Shown piece after piece: positions 17,052 through 25,911 of a DNA stretch of 64,000 bases. The number at the start of each line of letters is the position of its first letter. Within the stretch, counting starts at the first letter, position 1. Both the position numbers and the translations under genes were made by a program. The DNA comes from Nocardia abscessus NBRC 100374 (GTDB lineage Bacteria > Actinomycetota > Actinomycetes > Mycobacteriales > Mycobacteriaceae): NCBI RefSeq assembly GCF_000308455.1, contig NZ_BAFP01000096.1, positions 1 through 64,000 of the forward strand, given 5' to 3'. A model generated the notes under the pieces. It worked only from the letters and a program-made list of their open reading frames with translations, was not told where the DNA came from and searched no databases.

Positions 17052-18287
17052 TCAGTTCCGCCTCTTCTGCCGTTTCCCGCTCGGGCGCGCGCCTGGTCGC
17101 GGCGCCTGCGCGGCCGCGCGCTGTCGGCGCGGAGTCTCGTCCAGGTCCCGTCCCGCCGCCGTGCTCGCCCGGCGCTCGGCCGCGACCCCCGCGCGAGCGC
17201 TGGCCGCGCCCGCCCGCTTGGCCAAAACCTTCCTGGTGTGCGCCGCCACCGGTCCCCAGCGTTCCTTGATCGAGACCAGTAGCGGAGTCGCGAAGAAAAT
17301 CGAGGAGTACGTGCCGATCAGCAGACCGACCAGCTGCACCAGCGCCAGGTCCTTGAGGGTTCCGACGCCCAGCATCCAGACCGCGATCACCATCAAGCCG
17401 ACGATCGGCAATATGCCGATCAGAGCGGTGTTGATCGAGCGCATGAGCGTCTGGTTCACCGCGAGGTTGGCCTGCTCACCGTAGGTGCGTCTGGTCAGAT
17501 GGAGAATACCGTGGGTGTTCTCCTCGACCTTGTCGAACACGACGACCGAGTCGTAGAGCGAGAAGCCGAGGATGGTCAGGATGCCGATCACCGTCGCCGG
17601 GGTGACCTCGAATCCGACCAGCGAGTACACGCCCGCGGTGACCGTGACGTCGAAGACCAGCGCCGCCAGCGCCGCGATGGCCATGTGCGTCTCGAAGCGG
17701 ACCGCGATGTAGACCGCGACGAGCACGAGGAACACCGCGAGCGCGATGAGCGCCTTGCGGGTGATCTGGCTGCCCCAGGTCTCGCTGACGTCGGAGGTGC
17801 TGATCGCGGCCAGGCTCGGGTTGCCGGTCTTGTCCTTCGGCTGGAACTCGGTGAACAGCGCGCTGTTCACCGCCTCTACCTGCTGTTGGTTCAGCGCCTC
17901 CGACCGGATCAGCATGGTGGCCGCCCCGCCGGTGCCGACGGTCTGCACCGAGACCGGGTCGGTGCCGATGGCGCCCCGGTAGACGTCCTCCACCTCGCTG
18001 GTGGTCGCGTTCCCGGCCGGGAACTGGATGCGGGAACCGCCCTCGAAGTCGATGCCGAAGTTGAAGCCGCGGAAGAGGATGCTGCCCAGCGAGATGAGCA
18101 CGATCACGGCGGTGATGAGATACCACATCCGGCGCCTGCCGATGACGTCGATCGCGCCCGTGCCGGTGTAGAGCCGGTTGAAGAAGCCGTGCTTGGGCGG
18201 CTGCGGCTCGGTGACCGCCTCGAAGACGTCGGTGACCTCGGTGGCGCTCGGCTTGTCGAGCGAATGGGTGGTGTGGCTGTTGGTCAT
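17052..18287 (-). CDS. secF: Protein translocase subunit SecF
   Basis: 411 residues from the ATG at 18287, seven bases after the secD stop, with GAGGA upstream. TM1 is followed by FNFGIDFEGGSRIQFP, the SecF family signature. The large periplasmic loop and a C-terminal block of five helices follow (ALAALVFDVTVTAGVYSLVGFEVTPATVIGILTILGFSLYDSVVVFD). The tail after about residue 340 is basic and disordered (RRQRAAAQAPRPGAR), as in related species. With SecD and YajC it uses the proton gradient to aid late steps of Sec export. Confidence 0.97.
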   Translation of the reverse strand: MTNSHTTHSLDKPSATEVTDVFEAVTEPQPPKHGFFNRLYTGTGAIDVIGRRRMWYLITAVIVLISLGSILFRGFNFGIDFEGGSRIQFPAGNATTSEVEDVYRGAIGTDPVSVQTVGTGGAATMLIRSEALNQQQVEAVNSALFTEFQPKDKTGNPSLAAISTSDVSETWGSQITRKALIALAVFLVLVAVYIAVRFETHMAIAALAALVFDVTVTAGVYSLVGFEVTPATVIGILTILGFSLYDSVVVFDKVEENTHGILHLTRRTYGEQANLAVNQTLMRSINTALIGILPIVGLMVIAVWMLGVGTLKDLALVQLVGLLIGTYSSIFFATPLLVSIKERWGPVAAHTRKVLAKRAGAASARAGVAAERRASTAAGRDLDETPRRQRAAAQAPRPGARPSGKRQKRRN

Positions 18288-18294
18288 CGCGTCC

Positions 18295-19950
18295 TCACGC
18301 CTTCCCGAGGGCGGCCGCGGCCGCCTTCCGCTCGCGGGCAATCTGCTGGACCGCGCCGAGGCCGTTCACCGACGGCTTGGACCAGAACGCCGTCCGGGAG
18401 GCGAGCAGCACCAGCGGCGAGGTGACCAGGAACACCACCACGACGTCGAGGATCGTGGTGAGACCGAGGGTGAACGCGAAACCCTTCACCTGGCCGACGG
18501 CCAGGATGTACAGCACGGCCGCGGCGATGAAGCTGACGGCGTTGCCGGACAGGATGGTCCGGCGGGCGCGCTGCCAGCCGCGCGGCGCCGCGGAACGGAA
18601 GCTGCGGCCCTCGCGCATCTCGTCCTTGATCCGTTCGAAGAACACCACGAACGAGTCGGCGGTCATACCTATACCGATGATCAGACCGGCGATACCGGCG
18701 AGGTCGAGCGTGAAGCCGATCCAGCGTCCGAGCAGCACCATGATGCCGTAGACGGCCAATCCGGAGGCCACCAGCGACAAGCCGGTGAGGAAACCGAGCA
18801 TCCGGTAGTAGGCCAGGCAGTAGAGCAACACCACCGCCAAGCCGATCGCACCGGCGAGCAGGCCGGCCTTCAGCGACGAGAGGCCGAGCGTGGCGGAGAC
18901 CGTCTCGGCCTCGGAGGTCTGGAACGACAGCGGCAGCGAGCCGTACTTCAACGTGTTCGCCAGTTCCTTCGCCGACGACGCGGTGAAGTTGCCCGAGATC
19001 TGGGTGCGGCCGCCCTGCTGCGGCCCCTGCTGCACGACCGGTGCGCTGACCACCTTCGAGTCGAGTACGAAGGCGACCCGCTTGTAGACGTACTCGCCGG
19101 TCAGCGCGGCCCAGGCGTCACTGCCGCCGGACTTGAAGTCCAAGTAGACCTCGTGCCTGGCCTGCTGCTGGTTCAGGCCCGAGGTGGCGTCTTTGATCTC
19201 CTGGCCGTCGATGCGGCTCTTGTCCAGCAGCAAGACCTCGGTGCCGTCGGTCGAGCAGGTCACCAGCGGAAGCGCCGGGTCGTCGTTGCCCGCGAGCGGA
19301 TCGGCCTTCCCGCAGTCCAGGGTGGCCAGCGCGGTCTGCTGCACGGACTGATCGGTGCTCTGCCGCAGCGCCTTCGCCGCCTGGATCTCCCTGGTGGCCT
19401 CTTCGGTGGGCGTCAGGGCGGGATCGACCGGCGGCTGGGTCGGCTGCTGGGCGGGGAACACCCGCTGCTGCGGCGCGGGTGTCGGCTCCGCGGTCTCCGG
19501 CGCGCTGGGCTGGGCCTCCGGCGCCTGCTGCGTGCCCGGCGTGGTCTGCGGGGTGGCGCCGCGACCCGCGACGGGCACGGCCTGCAGCACGGGGCGGATG
19601 TAGAGCTTGGCGGTCGTCGCCAGCGCACGCGCCTGCTGCCCGTCGTCACCGGGCACGGTGATCACGATGTTGTCGCCATCGATGACGACCTCGGAGCCGC
19701 CGACACCGAGCCCGTTGACCCGGTTCTCGATGATGTCCTGCGCCTTCTTCAGGCTGTCCTGGCTCGGCTTGCTGCCGTCCGGCGTGCGCGCGGACAACGT
19801 GACCCGGGTGCCACCCTGCAGGTCGATGCCGAGCTTGGGCGTCGGGGACTTGTCACCGGTGAAGAACACCAGCGCATAGACCACGGCCAGCAGCGCGGCA
19901 TAGACGCCGAGCAGCCGGAGCGGGTGCGCCGATCCTTGGGAAGGTGGCAC
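18295..19950 (-). CDS. secD: Protein translocase subunit SecD
   Basis: 551 residues. TM1, then LGIDLQGGTRVTLSAR (SecD signature), a long periplasmic domain with a Pro/Gln/Ala-rich insertion at about 140-190 (GTQQAPEAQPSAPETAEP), and the C-terminal six-helix block with IGIGMTADSFVVFFERIKDE. The insertion is longer than in E. coli SecD but normal for mycobacterial-type proteins. The gene is read from yajC into secF. The 119-base gap to yajC is larger than the SecD-SecF spacing. Confidence 0.97.
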   Translation of the reverse strand: MPPSQGSAHPLRLLGVYAALLAVVYALVFFTGDKSPTPKLGIDLQGGTRVTLSARTPDGSKPSQDSLKKAQDIIENRVNGLGVGGSEVVIDGDNIVITVPGDDGQQARALATTAKLYIRPVLQAVPVAGRGATPQTTPGTQQAPEAQPSAPETAEPTPAPQQRVFPAQQPTQPPVDPALTPTEEATREIQAAKALRQSTDQSVQQTALATLDCGKADPLAGNDDPALPLVTCSTDGTEVLLLDKSRIDGQEIKDATSGLNQQQARHEVYLDFKSGGSDAWAALTGEYVYKRVAFVLDSKVVSAPVVQQGPQQGGRTQISGNFTASSAKELANTLKYGSLPLSFQTSEAETVSATLGLSSLKAGLLAGAIGLAVVLLYCLAYYRMLGFLTGLSLVASGLAVYGIMVLLGRWIGFTLDLAGIAGLIIGIGMTADSFVVFFERIKDEMREGRSFRSAAPRGWQRARRTILSGNAVSFIAAAVLYILAVGQVKGFAFTLGLTTILDVVVVFLVTSPLVLLASRTAFWSKPSVNGLGAVQQIARERKAAAAALGKA

Positions 19951-20069
19951 AGTACGTCATCTCCTAGGCGGGAAGTCGAGGATGGAACGAGCAGGCAGGC
20001 ACCAGCGCCGCCGGGTGCGCGGACGGAAAGCCGCGGCGACATCCGGCGAGGCGGGCACAACCGGAACGA

Positions 20070-20444
20070 TCAGTCCTTGGTCAGGCGGGTCTCGGTCTGC
20101 TCGGTGGATTCCTCGACGGTCGCGTTCGCGGTCGCGTCCGAGTCGTCCGAACTCGTGGCGTCGGCGCCGGTCGACTCGGTGTTCACCGCGTCCTCGGCGC
20201 GCACCTCCCGGATGGCCTGACGCAGCCACGTGGTGACCACGTCCTCGGCGATCTCGAGGTCGACCGTGGTGTCGTCGAGTTCGACCACGGTGCCGTACAG
20301 ACCTGACGTGGTGATGACCTGATCGCCGATCTTCAGGTTGTCCTGCATGCTCGCGACCTTCTCGGCCTCCCGCTTCTGACGGCGGACACCGAGGAACATC
20401 GGCACGAGCAGGGCTACCAGTAGCAGCGGAAACAGCAGTTCCAT
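20070..20444 (-). CDS. yajC: Preprotein translocase subunit YajC
   Basis: 124 residues. One N-terminal transmembrane helix (LLFPLLLVALLVPMFLGVRRQKRE), then the YajC core (LKIGDQVITTSGLYGTVVELDDTTVDLEIAEDVVTTWLRQAI). The last 40 residues are an acidic Ser/Thr/Glu/Asp-rich tail common in actinobacterial homologues. It heads the yajC-secD-secF operon. Confidence 0.96.
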   Translation of the reverse strand: MELLFPLLLVALLVPMFLGVRRQKREAEKVASMQDNLKIGDQVITTSGLYGTVVELDDTTVDLEIAEDVVTTWLRQAIREVRAEDAVNTESTGADATSSDDSDATANATVEESTEQTETRLTKD

Positions 20445-20569
20445 CGTCGAAGTCAGTCCCTAGTGTTGTGGGTGGGATGGACAAGTACCCACACAGTCTG
20501 CCAGTTCGCCGCGCGGATGCCACACCCGCACGCCCGCTGGACAGCCATAACGCCCCTTCACACGCCGAC

Positions 20570-20599
20570 TCGCCCGCCGGAACACGCTCCGGCGGGCGA
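20570..20599. terminator. Strong stem-loop after the monooxygenase gene
   Basis: TCGCCCGCCGGA / TCCGGCGGGCGA form a perfect 12-bp stem with a 6-base loop, 27 bases beyond the monooxygenase stop. There is no U-tract, as is usual for actinobacterial terminators. It should separate the monooxygenase from the yajC operon. Confidence 0.7.
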
Positions 20600-20625
20600 A
20601 CTCGCGTGCGACGCGGCCCGGGAAG

Positions 20626-22116
20626 TCAGGCGGTCTCGCCGTAGCGGTAGTCCTCCAGCGGGAAGCTGACCGCTTCGCGGTGTGCGTTGAGCGTGCTGGT
20701 CGGCCGCAAGAGGGCGGCCTCGCCGTGCTGGTTGAAGTAGTAGCTGCGCGCGGTGGCGCAGTCGCCGCCGTAGAAGACCGACGAGCCGAGCTTGGCGGTG
20801 ACCCGGTCCAGGAACGCCGCGTTGGCCTGCTCGGTGACCTCGAAGGTGTGCTCGCCTCGCCTGCGCAGTTCGCCGAACAAGCGGCCCATGTGCTTCATCT
20901 GCGCCTCGATGGTCGTGAAGTAGGACAGACCGCTGTAGGAGTAGGGGCTGTTGAGGCTGAGGAAGTTGGGGAACTTCGGCACCGTGATGCCCTCGTAGGC
21001 TTGGAAACGGTTGTCCCGCCAGAACTTTCCGAGGTTCACCCCGTCGCGGCCGATGATCTCGATGGCCGGGAAGTTTACGTCCCACAGGTTGAAGCCGGTG
21101 GCCAGGATGAGCGTGTCGATCTCGGTCTTGTGCCCGTCGGCGGTGACGATGCCGTCCGGCTCGACGCGCTCGATCGCGTGGGTCTCCAAGCGCACGTGCG
21201 GCTGGTTGAACGTCGTGAAGTAATGGTTGGAGAAGGTCGGCCGCTTGCACCCGAAGTCGTAGTGCGGCGTCAGCTGCCTGCGCGTTTCCTTGTCGCGCAC
21301 GGATGCGCGCAGATGCGCCTTGGCCAGCGCTCCCGCGCCCTTGTTCATCAGCTTGGCCTGCTTGAAGTGCAGCACCCCGACCACCATCAGGGCCTCCAGC
21401 AAGCTGGTGTTGACCAGCCGCGCCGCCTTCTGCGTGGCGGGAACCCGTTCGAAGAGCTTGCGCACCGGCGCGGGGATCGCGGTGTCGATCTTCGGGACCA
21501 CCCAGATGGGAGTGCGCTGGAACACCGTGAGCGCCTGCGCCTTTCTGGCGACTTCGGGCACCAATTGCACGGCGGTGGCGCCGGTGCCGATGATCGCGGC
21601 CTTGCGGCCGGTGAGATCGAAGCCGTCCTCCCACGCGGTGGTGTGGATGATCTTGCCCTGGAACGAATCGATGCCGGGGAACGGCGGAGTGTAGGGCTGG
21701 GACAGGAACCCTGTCGCGGTCAGCAGGTACCGGCCGGTGATGGTCTCCCCGCCCGCGATCGAGACCACCCAGTGCTGCTGCTCGTCGTCCCAGCGCGCCC
21801 CGTCGACGAGGGTGCCGAAGCGCATCCGGCGGCGCAGGCCGTACTTGTCGGCGACGTGTTCGGCGTACTTCTTCAGCTCCGCGCCCGGCGCGAACAGGCG
21901 CGACCAGTGCGGATTCGGCTCGAACGAGTAGGAGTAGGTGACCGAGGCGATGTCGACCGCCAGACCCGGATAGTGGTTGACGTGCCAGGTGCCACCGAGA
22001 TCGTCCTCCCGATCGAGGATGACGTAATTGCTCAGGCCGAGCCGATCGAGCTGAATGCCCGCCCCCATGCCCCCGAACCCCGCACCGACCACGACCGCGT
22101 CGTATTGAGGCGCCAC
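20626..22116 (-). CDS. Flavin-containing (Baeyer-Villiger-type) monooxygenase
   Basis: 496 residues from the GTG at 22116, which has AGGAGG six bases upstream. The FAD site YDAVVVGAGFGGMGAGIQL is at the N-terminus, followed by GGTWHVNHYPGLAVD (the GGTW/YPG signature of class B monooxygenases), FQGKIIHTTAWEDG, the NADPH site KAAIIGTGATAVQLVPE and the C-terminal ATGFNLWDVNFPAIE. Such enzymes insert oxygen next to ketones or oxygenate soft nucleophiles; the substrate is unknown. It is divergent from a TetR gene, and a 20-bp palindrome lies between them, so it is probably repressed by that regulator. Confidence 0.92.
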   Translation of the reverse strand: MAPQYDAVVVGAGFGGMGAGIQLDRLGLSNYVILDREDDLGGTWHVNHYPGLAVDIASVTYSYSFEPNPHWSRLFAPGAELKKYAEHVADKYGLRRRMRFGTLVDGARWDDEQQHWVVSIAGGETITGRYLLTATGFLSQPYTPPFPGIDSFQGKIIHTTAWEDGFDLTGRKAAIIGTGATAVQLVPEVARKAQALTVFQRTPIWVVPKIDTAIPAPVRKLFERVPATQKAARLVNTSLLEALMVVGVLHFKQAKLMNKGAGALAKAHLRASVRDKETRRQLTPHYDFGCKRPTFSNHYFTTFNQPHVRLETHAIERVEPDGIVTADGHKTEIDTLILATGFNLWDVNFPAIEIIGRDGVNLGKFWRDNRFQAYEGITVPKFPNFLSLNSPYSYSGLSYFTTIEAQMKHMGRLFGELRRRGEHTFEVTEQANAAFLDRVTAKLGSSVFYGGDCATARSYYFNQHGEAALLRPTSTLNAHREAVSFPLEDYRYGETA

Positions 22117-22148
22117 ACCGAACCTCCTGCTAGCTGAATCACATATCA

Positions 22149-22168
22149 CGGAATGACACATCATTCCG
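22149..22168. promoter_or_regulatory. 20-bp palindrome, candidate TetR operator
   Basis: CGGAATGA-CACA-TCATTCCG: perfect 8-bp arms with a 4-base spacer, in the gap between the divergent monooxygenase and TetR genes. Size and position are typical of a TetR-family operator. An ATG at 22153 lies inside the palindrome, which argues against it as the TetR start. Confidence 0.8.
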
Positions 22169-22194
22169 CTTGTGACGACTGTATCATCGGCTAC

Positions 22195-22818
22195 GTGACG
22201 AAGCCATCCACGCGTGCTGAGCGACGGAAAGCCGAACTGCGCCAGGAGATCATCGACACCGCCTTCGTCTGTTTCGCGGAGAAGGGCTATCACGCGACCG
22301 GCATCGCCGACATCGCGGGCCACCTAGGTATCGGACACGGCACCTTCTACCGGTACTTCAGCAACAAGCGCGACATCATCGACCACGTCATCGACGATCT
22401 GGCCGCCCGCATCATCGCCGCCCTCGGCACCGAGAACGCCCCGGACGCCGCCACCACCCTCGACGAATACCGCGCCCAGATCGACCGCATCGGCATGGCA
22501 CTCACCGAAATCCTGCTGGCCGACCGCAGGGTGGCCCAGCTGCTGCTGTTCCATGCCACCGGCATCGACGACGAACTCACCGAGCGGCTCTACGGACTGC
22601 TCGACACCGCCGACGCGCTCACCGCGGGCTATCTCGACCACGGTGTCGAGCTGGGCTACCTGCGCGCCGACCTGGACACCCGCAACACCGCGCGGGCCGT
22701 GACCGGCATGCTCATCGCGGGCATCGTGCACTCGCTGCGCGAACCGGACGAGGCCGCGATCACCGGACTCAACCAGGCGATCCGCCGCCTGCTCGTGGAC
22801 GGCGTTCGCAAGGATTGA
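22195..22818 (+). CDS. TetR-family transcriptional regulator
   Basis: 207 residues from the GTG at 22195. The HTH is clear: RQEIIDTAFVCFAEKGYHATGIADIAGHLGIGHGTFYRYFSNKRDIIDHVI (residues 18-70). The ligand domain is helical and has LLFHATGIDDELTERL. An upstream in-frame ATG (22153) would add 14 residues with no HTH homology and lies within the palindrome. It probably represses itself and the divergent monooxygenase until a substrate-like ligand binds. Confidence 0.93.
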   Translation: MTKPSTRAERRKAELRQEIIDTAFVCFAEKGYHATGIADIAGHLGIGHGTFYRYFSNKRDIIDHVIDDLAARIIAALGTENAPDAATTLDEYRAQIDRIGMALTEILLADRRVAQLLLFHATGIDDELTERLYGLLDTADALTAGYLDHGVELGYLRADLDTRNTARAVTGMLIAGIVHSLREPDEAAITGLNQAIRRLLVDGVRKD

Positions 22819-22969
22819 GCAACGCGGCAATCCCCCTGACACCACCACCGGGCGCTAGGGTGAGGCGCACTGATCCGACGCTTCGCCAGGGGGACGGCCC
22901 TTGTTCGCAATAGGCCACGGAATTCCGAAACTTTCCTTCCGAGCGGTCCGGCGCACCGAGCCTGACAGA

Positions 22970-23533
22970 ATGGCGCCCGTGACCCCGGAGGACGTGCGCC
23001 GTACCCGTTTCGCGACTTCGACGCTCGGACATCGCGGCTACCACGCGGACGAGGTGGACGCCTTCCTCGAACTCGTCGCCGCGACCCTGGCCGGACAGGG
23101 CGTGCTCGCCGCCGACGATCTGCGGCATGTCGGCTTCGACCCGCCGCGCCTCGGCCAGCGCGGCTATCGCGCCGACCAGGTCGACGAGTATCTGGATCAG
23201 CTGCGCACCGAGCTGGAGTTCCGTCAGCGCGGCGTCCGGCCGGTGCCGGCCGCGAACGGCAACGGCCACCCCATGCTCACCTCCGACGACGTGCGCCGCA
23301 TGCGATTCACCCCCGCCCCGATGGGCCGACGCGGATACAACGAGGAAGAGGTCGGCGCGTTCCTCGATCTGGTCGCCGCGAGCCTCGCACACGGCGGACC
23401 GGGCAGCCTCACCATCGATGACGTCCAGACCGTGCGCTTCACCGAGGCCCGCGTCGGCACACGCGGCTATCAACGCGACGAGGTCGATGCCTTTCTCGAC
23501 TTGGTCGCCGCCGCATTGCGCCATCGCCACTGA
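22970..23533 (+). CDS. Protein of four tandem DivIVA-type modules
   Basis: 187 residues from the ATG at 22970; a TTG at 22901 would add 23. The start MAPVTPEDVRRTRF matches the canonical DivIVA N-terminus. The motif (V/L)R..(R/G)F....(G)(H/Q/R/T)RGY...(E/Q)V(D/G)(A/E)(F/Y)L occurs four times, near residues 8-35, 50-75, 100-127 and 145-172. This is the membrane-binding N-terminal unit of DivIVA/Wag31, but the long coiled coil that normally follows is absent. Wag31-type proteins mark curved membrane and poles in Actinobacteria. A multi-head protein could bind membrane or Wag31 with high avidity, which is inference. Confidence 0.82.
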   Translation: MAPVTPEDVRRTRFATSTLGHRGYHADEVDAFLELVAATLAGQGVLAADDLRHVGFDPPRLGQRGYRADQVDEYLDQLRTELEFRQRGVRPVPAANGNGHPMLTSDDVRRMRFTPAPMGRRGYNEEEVGAFLDLVAASLAHGGPGSLTIDDVQTVRFTEARVGTRGYQRDEVDAFLDLVAAALRHRH

Positions 23534-23554
23534 TCGGCCACCGCGCCCTCGTTC

Positions 23555-23570
23555 ACCCGCGGGGGCGGGT
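23555..23570. terminator. Short stem-loop between convergent genes
   Basis: ACCCGC-GGGG-GCGGGT sits at the 3' end of ruvB and 22 bases after the DivIVA-repeat gene. A 6-bp GC stem with a tetraloop could end transcription from either side. Confidence 0.4.
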
Positions 23571-24652
23571 CATTCGAACAGGTCCAGGGTGGGATGCGGC
23601 TCGCGGCCGCGCACTTCGATGGAGCCGAACACCAGGTCCGGCGGCGGGACGAGGCCGAGGTGCTCCCAGGCGGCGGCGGTGGCCACCCGGCCGCGGGGTG
23701 TGCGCGCGACCATGCCCGCGCGAACCAAGAACGGTTCGCATACCTCTTCGACGGTCGCGGCTTCCTCCCCGACCGCCACCGCCAGAGTGGACACCCCGAC
23801 CGGGCCACCGCCGAAACTGCGGACGAGCGCGCTGAGCACCGCGCGGTCGAGGCGGTCGAGGCCGAGCACGTCCACGTCGTAGACCTCGAGCGCGGCCTGC
23901 GCGATAGGGCGGGTGATCCGGCCGTCGGCGCGGACCTCCGCGTAGTCGCGGACGCGCCGCAGCAAGCGGTTGGCGATACGGGGCGTGCCGCGCGAGCGGC
24001 CCGCGATCTCGGCCGCCGCCTCCTCATCGATGACGACGCCGAGAATGTGCGCCGAACGTTGCAGGATGCGCAGCAGCTCCCCTGGCTCGTAGAAGTCCAT
24101 GTGCCCGGTGAAACCGAAGCGGTCGCGCAACGGCCCGGTCAGCGCTCCGGACCGGGTGGTGGCGCCGACCAGGGTGAACGGCGCGATGTCCAGGGGAATG
24201 GAAGTGGCGCCGGGCCCCTTGCCGACGACCACGTCCACCCGGAAGTCCTCCATCGCCAGGTAGAGCATCTCCTCGGCGGGGCGGGCCATCCGGTGGATCT
24301 CGTCGATGAACAGCACGTCGCCCTCGACCAGGTTGCTGAGCATGGCAGCGAGGTCGCCCGCCCGCTCCAGCGCGGGGCCCGACGTGATCCGCAGCGCGGT
24401 GCCCAGCTCCGTGGCGATGATCATCGCCATACTCGTCTTGCCGAGGCCAGGCGGGCCGGAGAGCAGGACATGGTCCGGCGTGCCACCGCGCTGTTTGGCT
24501 CCGCGCAGCACCAGTGCGAGCTGTTCGCGCACTCTGGGCTGACCGATGAAGTCGTCCAGCGACTTCGGGCGCAGATTGGCCTCGATCTCGCCGTCGGACT
24601 TCAGATAGCTTGCGCTGACCTGGGATTCGGCGGGTTCCTCTTGGTGGTCCAT
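23570..24652 (-). CDS. ruvB: Holliday junction branch-migration helicase RuvB
   Basis: 360 residues. Walker A GPPGLGKT, Walker B LFIDEIHRM, sensor 1 GATTRSG, arginine finger in LRDRFGF, and the C-terminal winged helix with PRGRVATAAAWEHL. It is the ATPase motor that, with RuvA, migrates Holliday junctions. It follows ruvA by 8 bases in a ruvC-ruvA-ruvB operon with a LexA box upstream. Confidence 0.98.
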   Translation of the reverse strand: MDHQEEPAESQVSASYLKSDGEIEANLRPKSLDDFIGQPRVREQLALVLRGAKQRGGTPDHVLLSGPPGLGKTSMAMIIATELGTALRITSGPALERAGDLAAMLSNLVEGDVLFIDEIHRMARPAEEMLYLAMEDFRVDVVVGKGPGATSIPLDIAPFTLVGATTRSGALTGPLRDRFGFTGHMDFYEPGELLRILQRSAHILGVVIDEEAAAEIAGRSRGTPRIANRLLRRVRDYAEVRADGRITRPIAQAALEVYDVDVLGLDRLDRAVLSALVRSFGGGPVGVSTLAVAVGEEAATVEEVCEPFLVRAGMVARTPRGRVATAAAWEHLGLVPPPDLVFGSIEVRGREPHPTLDLFE

Positions 24653-24660
24653 GACGCGCC

Positions 24661-25266
24661 TTACCGGTTCTTGCCGAGCAGGCCGAGCGCGGCACGCAGG
24701 GCGGCGGAGGTGTCGGCGGTGGGCTGGTCGGCCAGCACCGCATCGATCGCCTGTTCGGCCTGCTTGGCGGCGAAACCGAGGCCGACGAGCGCCTCGGCGA
24801 CCTGATCGCGCACCGGCGTGCCCACCGCGGCGGACGCCGATCCGGGGGGACCGGCGGGCACCGGAACGAGATTCACCTTGTCGCGCAGTTCCACCACCAT
24901 GCGCTCGGCGCCGCGCTTGCCGATGCCGGGCACCCGGGTCAGCGCCGCCACGTTGCTCTCGGCCAGCGCTTTGCGCAGCGCCTCGGGCTCGAGGACGGCC
25001 AGCACCGCCATGGCGAGGCGGGGTCCGACGCCGGAGACGGTTTGCAGCAGGCCGAACAGGTCGCGGGCTTCCGTGTCGGCGAAACCGTAGAGCGTCATCG
25101 AGTCCTCGCGGACGATCATCGCGGTGTAGAGCCTGATCTCCTCGCCACGGGTCAGCCCGGCCAGGGTGGACGGGGTGGCGTTGAGCCGGTAGCCGACGCC
25201 GGCCGCCTCGATCACCGCGTGGTCGAGGGCGATTTCCAGCACTTCACCGCGTACCGACGCGATCAC
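24661..25266 (-). CDS. ruvA: Holliday junction DNA-binding protein RuvA
   Basis: 201 residues from the GTG at 25266, which overlaps the ruvC stop (GTGA). The N-terminal OB fold begins VIASVRGEVLEIALDHAVIEA. Two helix-hairpin-helix motifs follow (LLQTVSGVGPRLAMAVL and LTRVPGIGKRGAERMVVEL), then a flexible linker and the RuvB-binding domain (DQVAEALVGLGFAAKQAEQAI). RuvA tetramers bind the four-way junction and load RuvB. Confidence 0.97.
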   Translation of the reverse strand: MIASVRGEVLEIALDHAVIEAAGVGYRLNATPSTLAGLTRGEEIRLYTAMIVREDSMTLYGFADTEARDLFGLLQTVSGVGPRLAMAVLAVLEPEALRKALAESNVAALTRVPGIGKRGAERMVVELRDKVNLVPVPAGPPGSASAAVGTPVRDQVAEALVGLGFAAKQAEQAIDAVLADQPTADTSAALRAALGLLGKNR

Positions 25267-25832
25267 CCGCGCACCGCCTTCCGTTGTTCGGCCAGCCGTT
25301 CGATGTACCGGCGCTGCGCCGCGGCCGCCTTGGCCTCCGCCGCCGCCATCCGCTCCAGCAGCGGCGCCCGCCAACAATGGCAGATCGCCAGCGCCAGCGC
25401 ATCCGCCGCGTCCGCCGGTTTGGGCGCGGTCTGCAGGCCGAGGATACGGGTGACCATCGCGGTGACCTGCTTCTTGTCCGCGGCGCCGTTGCCGGTGACC
25501 GCGGCCTTGACCTCGCTGGGCGTGTGGAAGGCGACCGGGATCCCCCGGCGCGCCGCGGCCAGCGCGATCACTCCGCCCGCCTGCGCGGTGCCCATGGCGG
25601 TGCGGACATTGTGCTGGGCGAAGACGCGTTCGATGGCGACGGCCCCCGGCTCGTGGGTGTCCATCCAGCGTTCGGCGGCGTCGGCGACCGCGAGCAGGCG
25701 GTGGGCCAGATCCATATCCCCGGGTGTGCGGACCACGTCGACGTCCACGGCGGTGACCTTCCGCCCCGTCCCGCCGTCGACGATGCTGAGGCCACATCGG
25801 GTGAGTCCGGGGTCGACGCCCATCACCCGCAC
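25263..25832 (-). CDS. ruvC: Holliday junction resolvase RuvC
   Basis: 189 residues from the GTG at 25832, which has GAGAGGGG five bases upstream. Reading further upstream would enter the LexA box. Acidic catalytic residues are visible in VMGVDPGLTRCG (Asp), VAIERVFAQHN (Glu) and AADALALAICH (Asp pair). It nicks Holliday junctions symmetrically. First gene of the ruv operon. Confidence 0.96.
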   Translation of the reverse strand: MRVMGVDPGLTRCGLSIVDGGTGRKVTAVDVDVVRTPGDMDLAHRLLAVADAAERWMDTHEPGAVAIERVFAQHNVRTAMGTAQAGGVIALAAARRGIPVAFHTPSEVKAAVTGNGAADKKQVTAMVTRILGLQTAPKPADAADALALAICHCWRAPLLERMAAAEAKAAAAQRRYIERLAEQRKAVRG

Positions 25833-25852
25833 GACAACCCCTCTCCCGGACA

Positions 25853-25866
25853 CGAACAATTGTTCG
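25853..25866. promoter_or_regulatory. LexA (SOS) box upstream of ruvC
   Basis: CGAACAATTGTTCG, a perfect 14-bp palindrome matching the Gram-positive/mycobacterial LexA consensus CGAAC-N4-GTTCG. It ends 21 bases before the ruvC start, so ruvCAB should be induced by DNA damage. Confidence 0.9.
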
Positions 25867-25911
25867 AGAGTCTAGCGGAGGCTTGCTCTTTCGCCCTCCG
25901 TGACACGAGGG

